From: Balaenoptera acutorostrata
Lineage: Eukaryota > Chordata > Mammalia > Artiodactyla > Balaenopteridae
Direction of reading: 5' to 3'
NCBI RefSeq assembly: GCF_949987535.1
Contig: NC_080081.1
Location: 47,838,973-47,902,972 of the forward strand
DNA length: 64,000 bases
Position numbers and translations under genes: made by a program. How positions within the stretch are numbered: position 1 is the first letter of the stretch; every line of letters begins with the position of its first letter. This document shows positions 59,630-64,000 of the stretch, piece by piece. Under the pieces are notes generated by a model that saw only the letters and a list, made by a program, of their open reading frames with translations, was not told the DNA's origin and ran no database searches.

Positions 59630-59790
59630 TAAATGTTTTCATTTAAAAAATGGTTATTGAGCACCTGCTGGTTTCCAAGTACCAATGTTTTGTTTCCAAG
59701 TACCATCTTAGATGTGGGGCTTGAGTAAATAGCAAAGCAGGTCCAGGCCCTATTCCTGTGGAGTTTAAATGTAGGAAGAGGGTATTTTTG
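59630..59790 (-). repeat. L2 LINE 3'-end remnant (minus)
   Basis: 'tggttattgagcacctgctg' is a diverged reverse-complement L2 end, followed by 'gcaggtccaggccctattcc'. It has an internal 18-bp-scale duplication: tttccaagtacca occurs twice (about 59673 and 59693). Confidence 0.65.
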
Positions 59791-61689
59791 GGTCAACTGG
59801 GGAGCTACAGTCATTTTTCAGTTTATCTGGCAGCTACTGGGCACTGGAAATAACCATGGAATTTCAGTATAATAAGAAATAGGCCCTGCCATTACCTCTT
59901 CTAATTTTTCATATTTTGAGTAGATGAACATGATAGTGAAAGAATAACTGTGAGAGGATTTTATGTATGAATTCAGGCATATTACAATGGATACAATTAT
60001 TTATTGTGATTCCATATAAAGACACTGGGAAATAATGCTGTATGTTTCTTTCATGAAAGAATAAATATTTCAAAAATAAAAATTTGTGGAATTATTTCCC
60101 TGAGAGTGGCCAGTTCTATTGAGCCAATATACGTACAATAGAATATATTATCAGCAATTCACAAGTGTTGCTGTTTCCTACGAAGTAGTCTTTTTAATTG
60201 GAGAGAATAGAAAACCATATCATTGGAGAAATTTTTCTGAAATCATGGCACTTTACATAGATAGAAAATTGAGACACTCACGAGTATTTCTGTGCCCAGT
60301 GCTCCAATCAGAGGAATGACTTAGCTGAACATGTAAAACTTGAAGCTATTTCTGATCAAATCTTTGGACTTTGCAGTTAGTTATGATGTGTCTGCTGATA
60401 AAGTCAGTTTTTCATATTTTCTTTTTTATGTACAGTATGTGACTAAATTTCAAGAGAGAAGGAATTCCAACTTTTTGTAAGCTTTTGAGATTATTATTAG
60501 ATCTGTAGTATTACTGAGAAAATCAGAGTGAAATTCTTTAATGTCTGTGAATACAATTGAAAAAGAAGCAAGTGAACTAATTAATGACAGTTCTCCAATG
60601 CTGGTTTGGGATCAGGATTTATTTAAATCAAAAATCAAGGAAAAAGTAGACCACCCCCGTACCACCCCATCCCTGATATGCAGTATTTTAGAGCCATTCA
60701 CCAACCTCTGAAACTCTGCGTAGCAATTATGAGACATGTCATCCTTTGACTATCTGCATAGTGAATTATGTGAAAACCAGTGCTTTAAGTACCAAATTAT
60801 TGGCCTTGTTTTATAAAGAGTTGATTTGAAGATCACATAGTTCTTCTGTTTGAAGTTTTATTGATTATTCAACATCAAGGACAGTTTTGAGCTTAAAGAC
60901 ATAGTAGCTTTATTTTTGGAACACAAGTGAAAAGACCAATTTCTTCAAATTATCAAACATAACTTTTAGTGGATCTCAACATAGTCAACAATTATGTTTG
61001 AGCTTTCAAATACGTGGAGGTAGAAACATAAAAAGGTAGACACTAACATCATTATGATTGATATTAAGCGTTTTAGTCCATACTCATCTTTGCATATAGC
61101 AAATTAGTTATAGAATGCATCTTCATTTGCTCAAGTTGATGTGGCCGTCAAGGATAAGGTTTCTGTCTCAGAAATACCAGTCTTCTTAGATCTTTGTGTT
61201 TTGTGATTTTAGGCATTATCTTCCTTTACTCATGCTTAACGTGTGCATTTTGAAGTTTACAAGAAATATTTTACAATTTATCATTTTGTTAGAAGATTTC
61301 TAAGGAGGTTTTGGAACTAGATTTGATTAAGTTAATAACTGTAACTTCGAGAAGATCAGTTTAGAAAATTTTGCAGTAAAATATATGTTTACTGCAGAGC
61401 AAGTAAGCAGCCTGTATGTGTCATTATTCCATTTAATCAGTGCTATGTTTGGAGTGTAGTTTTCCTGCATTTCTGGGCTTGAAAACATAAAGCTGGTAGG
61501 AGAGCTTATCTTTGGAGGTGCTGAATGTTTTGTGCCATGTACTGCATGTGAGGATAGAGACAGGAGGCTTGTGGCAAGCAACGAGATCACTGTATTTCTT
61601 GGTGTCAACCTGATCTGAAGAGAAAAAGTCAAGACAAAAATTTGAAGTTACTAATAGTTTGACTTACTATAAAAGTTATTTTTATAAAA

Positions 61690-62060
61690 TGTTAAACATA
61701 TAAAAAAGGTTGTTTGTCATTACAGTGAAATAAGTGCCCAGTCACCTACTAATGAGGCTAGCGTATAGATTACAGCCTATAACTTTGAAGCTTCTATGCC
61801 TCCCTCCTTAATTCAGTGTCCCTTTCTTGCACTATTCTGTGGTGACCACTGTCCTGAGTTTTGGATTTCTTTGCATTATAGATTACCATATATGTATTCC
61901 TAATATATTGCTTGGTTTTACATCTTTTGAACATTATTTAAATGGCATCATCTTCCATGTACTCTTTGAAGACTTGCATTTTCCTCTCAGTATTTCATAT
62001 ATTTATGTATGCTGTGTGCAGCTACTCACATTTTATCACAATTAATCATTGTTCATACCT
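61690..62060 (-). repeat. Old L1-related remnant (minus)
   Basis: Text such as 'gtggtgaccactgtcctgag' and 'tggcatcatcttccatgtac' is like the reverse complement of an old L1 3' region, as also seen near 10550-10810. Diverged and non-coding. Confidence 0.5.
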
Positions 62061-62689
62061 TGTTCTTATATTTTAGGAACATCCTTTGTAAATAGGACAT
62101 TGATGCTTTTTTAAAAAAATCTTGTCTGATAATCTTTGTTCATATCAATTGTAGAAATATATTGGGATTTATATGACATTTCATTTTGAATTTTCAGTTT
62201 ATGCTGCTTTTTCCATGTTCCTCTTCCTCCTCCTCCTGCTCACCCCTCCCCCATTCTTTTCTGTATTCTTCTTCTTCCTTCTTCCTCAAATTCTTTTGAT
62301 AGATTTTAAATTTCTCATTTCATTTTTCCTCATTTACTAATTTGGAAGACATTCTCTTCGATCTTAAAACAGAAGAGAAATTTAACATGCACACACTTAA
62401 AAAGGAAACTGTACATGTGTGTACTTAAAAGGGACACGAAAAAGCAGTCTCTCTTCATCTGAACCTAAAATACGTTAACACCAATCATCCTCTCTTGATT
62501 TGTATGCTAGTTCTGTGTGATATTTTAATTTTCTCTTTTTTCTTTTTTCGTATTGTAAGTTAGCTATTGTTACTACTGAGATATACTACAAATATCCATT
62601 TATGTATATATGTTTATACACATACGTACTCATCATTCTTTTTTGGTTCTTGTGCATTTTTTTCTGATTTTACTTTTGCTCAAGTATAT
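62061..62689. other. Intronic sequence, (TCC)n/(TTC)n-rich patch
   Basis: Holds a pyrimidine-rich cctcctcctcctgc / cttcttcttcc patch near 62220-62285. Otherwise unassigned. Confidence 0.6.
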
Positions 62690-63700
62690 CATTACATTCT
62701 TCTAGTGAGAGTCCTTTGATGGTAAAACTTTCTTTTATTTGTTTGAAAGTGACTTTATTTGCCTTTACTTTTGAAGAATAGTTTTCCTCAGGGCATGAAA
62801 TTGAGGTTTTTTGATATCTTTTCTTAGTCCACTGAAGATATTATTTTTTCTTCTGCCTTACATTGCTGTTTTTGAGAGCTAGGCTCTTTTATCTAAAACT
62901 CGTGCTCTTCTAGGTAATCTGCCTTTTCTCTCTGGTTTTATTATGTTTTGTTTTTGGTGTTCTATAGTTTGTTCTATGTGTCTAGGTGGAATTTCTTTCT
63001 TATTTGTTTTTACTAGGGATTTTTTGGGCTTCCTGAATATGATTGGTGTCTTTCATAAGTTCTGTGAAAATTTCAGCCATTAACTCTTTGAATATTGATT
63101 CCCCCCTCCCCCAGTTTTGTATGTGTTAGAGCTTCTTACTCCATACACCATTATTTCCTGATCTCTTTGAAGTTTCCATCTGTTTGTCTCTCTGTACTGT
63201 ATTCTGGAAATACTTTGTAATATCTTCTGGTTTCCTAATTATTTCTTCACCATTGTCTAATCTGCTATTTAATTTATAAGTTGTATTTTAAATTTCCATT
63301 ATTATAATTTCATCCTCATAATATTTTTGGCTGTTTCAGAACTCCTTATCTTTTTTCATAATTTTTCATAATGCTCCTTGCTTATTTTTATCCTATTTAT
63401 TATTTCTTTAAACATATTAAATATTTTATATTCTCTGTAATTTTAGTAAATAAAGGTTTCCTAGGCTTACTCCTGGTGTTGGTTATTTGTTTATTTATTT
63501 TTTCACCTTTACTCATTTCTTATTTCTTTGTGTGTTTTGTAATTTTAGAGTGTAACCTCCTATTCCTTGGAACTTTTTCTTTGAGATTTATTTTGAAGAT
63601 ATTTTGCTAGAATGAATTAATGTTTTTCTACTACTGGGAACGTAATGATCCAGGGCCGCCTTAAACTAAAATGACCAGCTTGAGGTTTTTGTTTTTTTTT
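62690..63700 (-). repeat. Old L1/HAL1 ORF1-region remnant (minus)
   Basis: Diverged reverse-complement text of an ancient L1 ORF1 region: 'ttgaagaatagttttcctca', 'tttcagccattaactctttg' and 'gtctaatctgctatttaatt'. All frames are broken. The subfamily is not determinable by eye. Confidence 0.6.
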
Positions 63701-64000
63701 TTTCCTCCACATATATGTGTGACTGGGTTATGAATTATCAGAAGAAATTTGCCTTGATGTCCCCCTTTACTGGGCAGGTTTATTGCTAGGTCACCTTCTT
63801 ACTTAAGGTGTGGCCCTTTGAGAGCCTTGCTTTTTGCCGGTGTTTCTCAGGCTTGATGGTGGGCTTGAGGCTGTAACACTTGTTCCATTCGCTCTGCTCA
63901 GCTACCACAAAGGAGATATTGGGTTTCCAGGGCTTCCTGTTTTTCCCGCTTAGCAGATGAGGCTTGAGGCAGGCTTACCTGTCTAAATTCCTCTCTCTTT

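Larger units (their letters stand above)
58233..64000 (+). other. Next DIAPH3 intron (5' part), continues past the window
   Basis: Begins with donor gtaatt. It contains a palindromic DNA-transposon relic, two L2 pieces, a microsatellite and old L1 remnants listed separately. About 59800-61690 shows nothing I can name. The following exon, expected to begin with a base completing serine and then WVESFG-like sequence, is not in the window. Confidence 0.85.

Noticed and set aside
1..64000. A novel multigene defence, biosynthetic or mobile system
   Set aside because: No set of intact ORFs with shared orientation, domains or conserved spacing exists; apart from the two DIAPH3 exons the recognisable coding-like stretches are L1 remnants.

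Overview
This is non-coding mammalian nuclear DNA. The only cellular coding sequence I can defend is two exons of the formin gene DIAPH3 (diaphanous-related formin 3), on the + strand at 1998-2102 and 58102-58232. They flank a complete intron of 55,999 bp; the window also holds about 2.0 kb of the preceding intron and 5.8 kb of the following one. The source is most likely a cetacean. The tRNA-derived SINEs (four, all on the minus strand, with a right end reading ...ccaccagggaagccc) match the CHR family of whales and dolphins, the young L1s are of cetartiodactyl type, and I see no BovB or ruminant Bov-tA. The species call rests on recalled repeat consensus sequences, not on a search.

Layout. 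1-1997: AT-rich intron with a short templated-looking insertion (173-223) and a perfect 41-bp-arm AT-rich palindrome (1553-1638). 1998-2102: exon. 2103-33089: intron with old L1, L2 and MIR remnants, a MER5-like element, a Tigger-like mariner element with intact terminal repeats (16016-16482), three SINEs plus a SINE fragment, and a 3'-truncated L1 bounded by a 19-bp perfect target-site duplication (26083-27259). 33090-42966: two young minus-strand L1s, a 2.1-kb 5'-truncated copy and a roughly 7.1-kb full-length but decayed copy. 43090-58101: old L1 and L2 remnants, microsatellites, a candidate retrocopy, an 82-bp tandem array and a small hAT element nested in an old L1. 58102-58232: exon. 58233-64000: intron with a palindromic DNA-transposon relic, L2 pieces and old L1.

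How the parts relate. The two exons are contiguous in the mRNA and encode part of the Rho-GTPase-binding region of the formin, leading into its autoinhibitory armadillo domain. Everything between is removed as one intron. Most of what can be identified there is transposon sequence of several ages, often nested. I found no CRISPR array, operon, intact viral gene, functional RNA gene or other undescribed coding system. The points worth a second look are structural: the palindrome, the templated insertion, the internally primed L1, disabling ORF2 changes shared by two neighbouring L1s, and the minisatellite.
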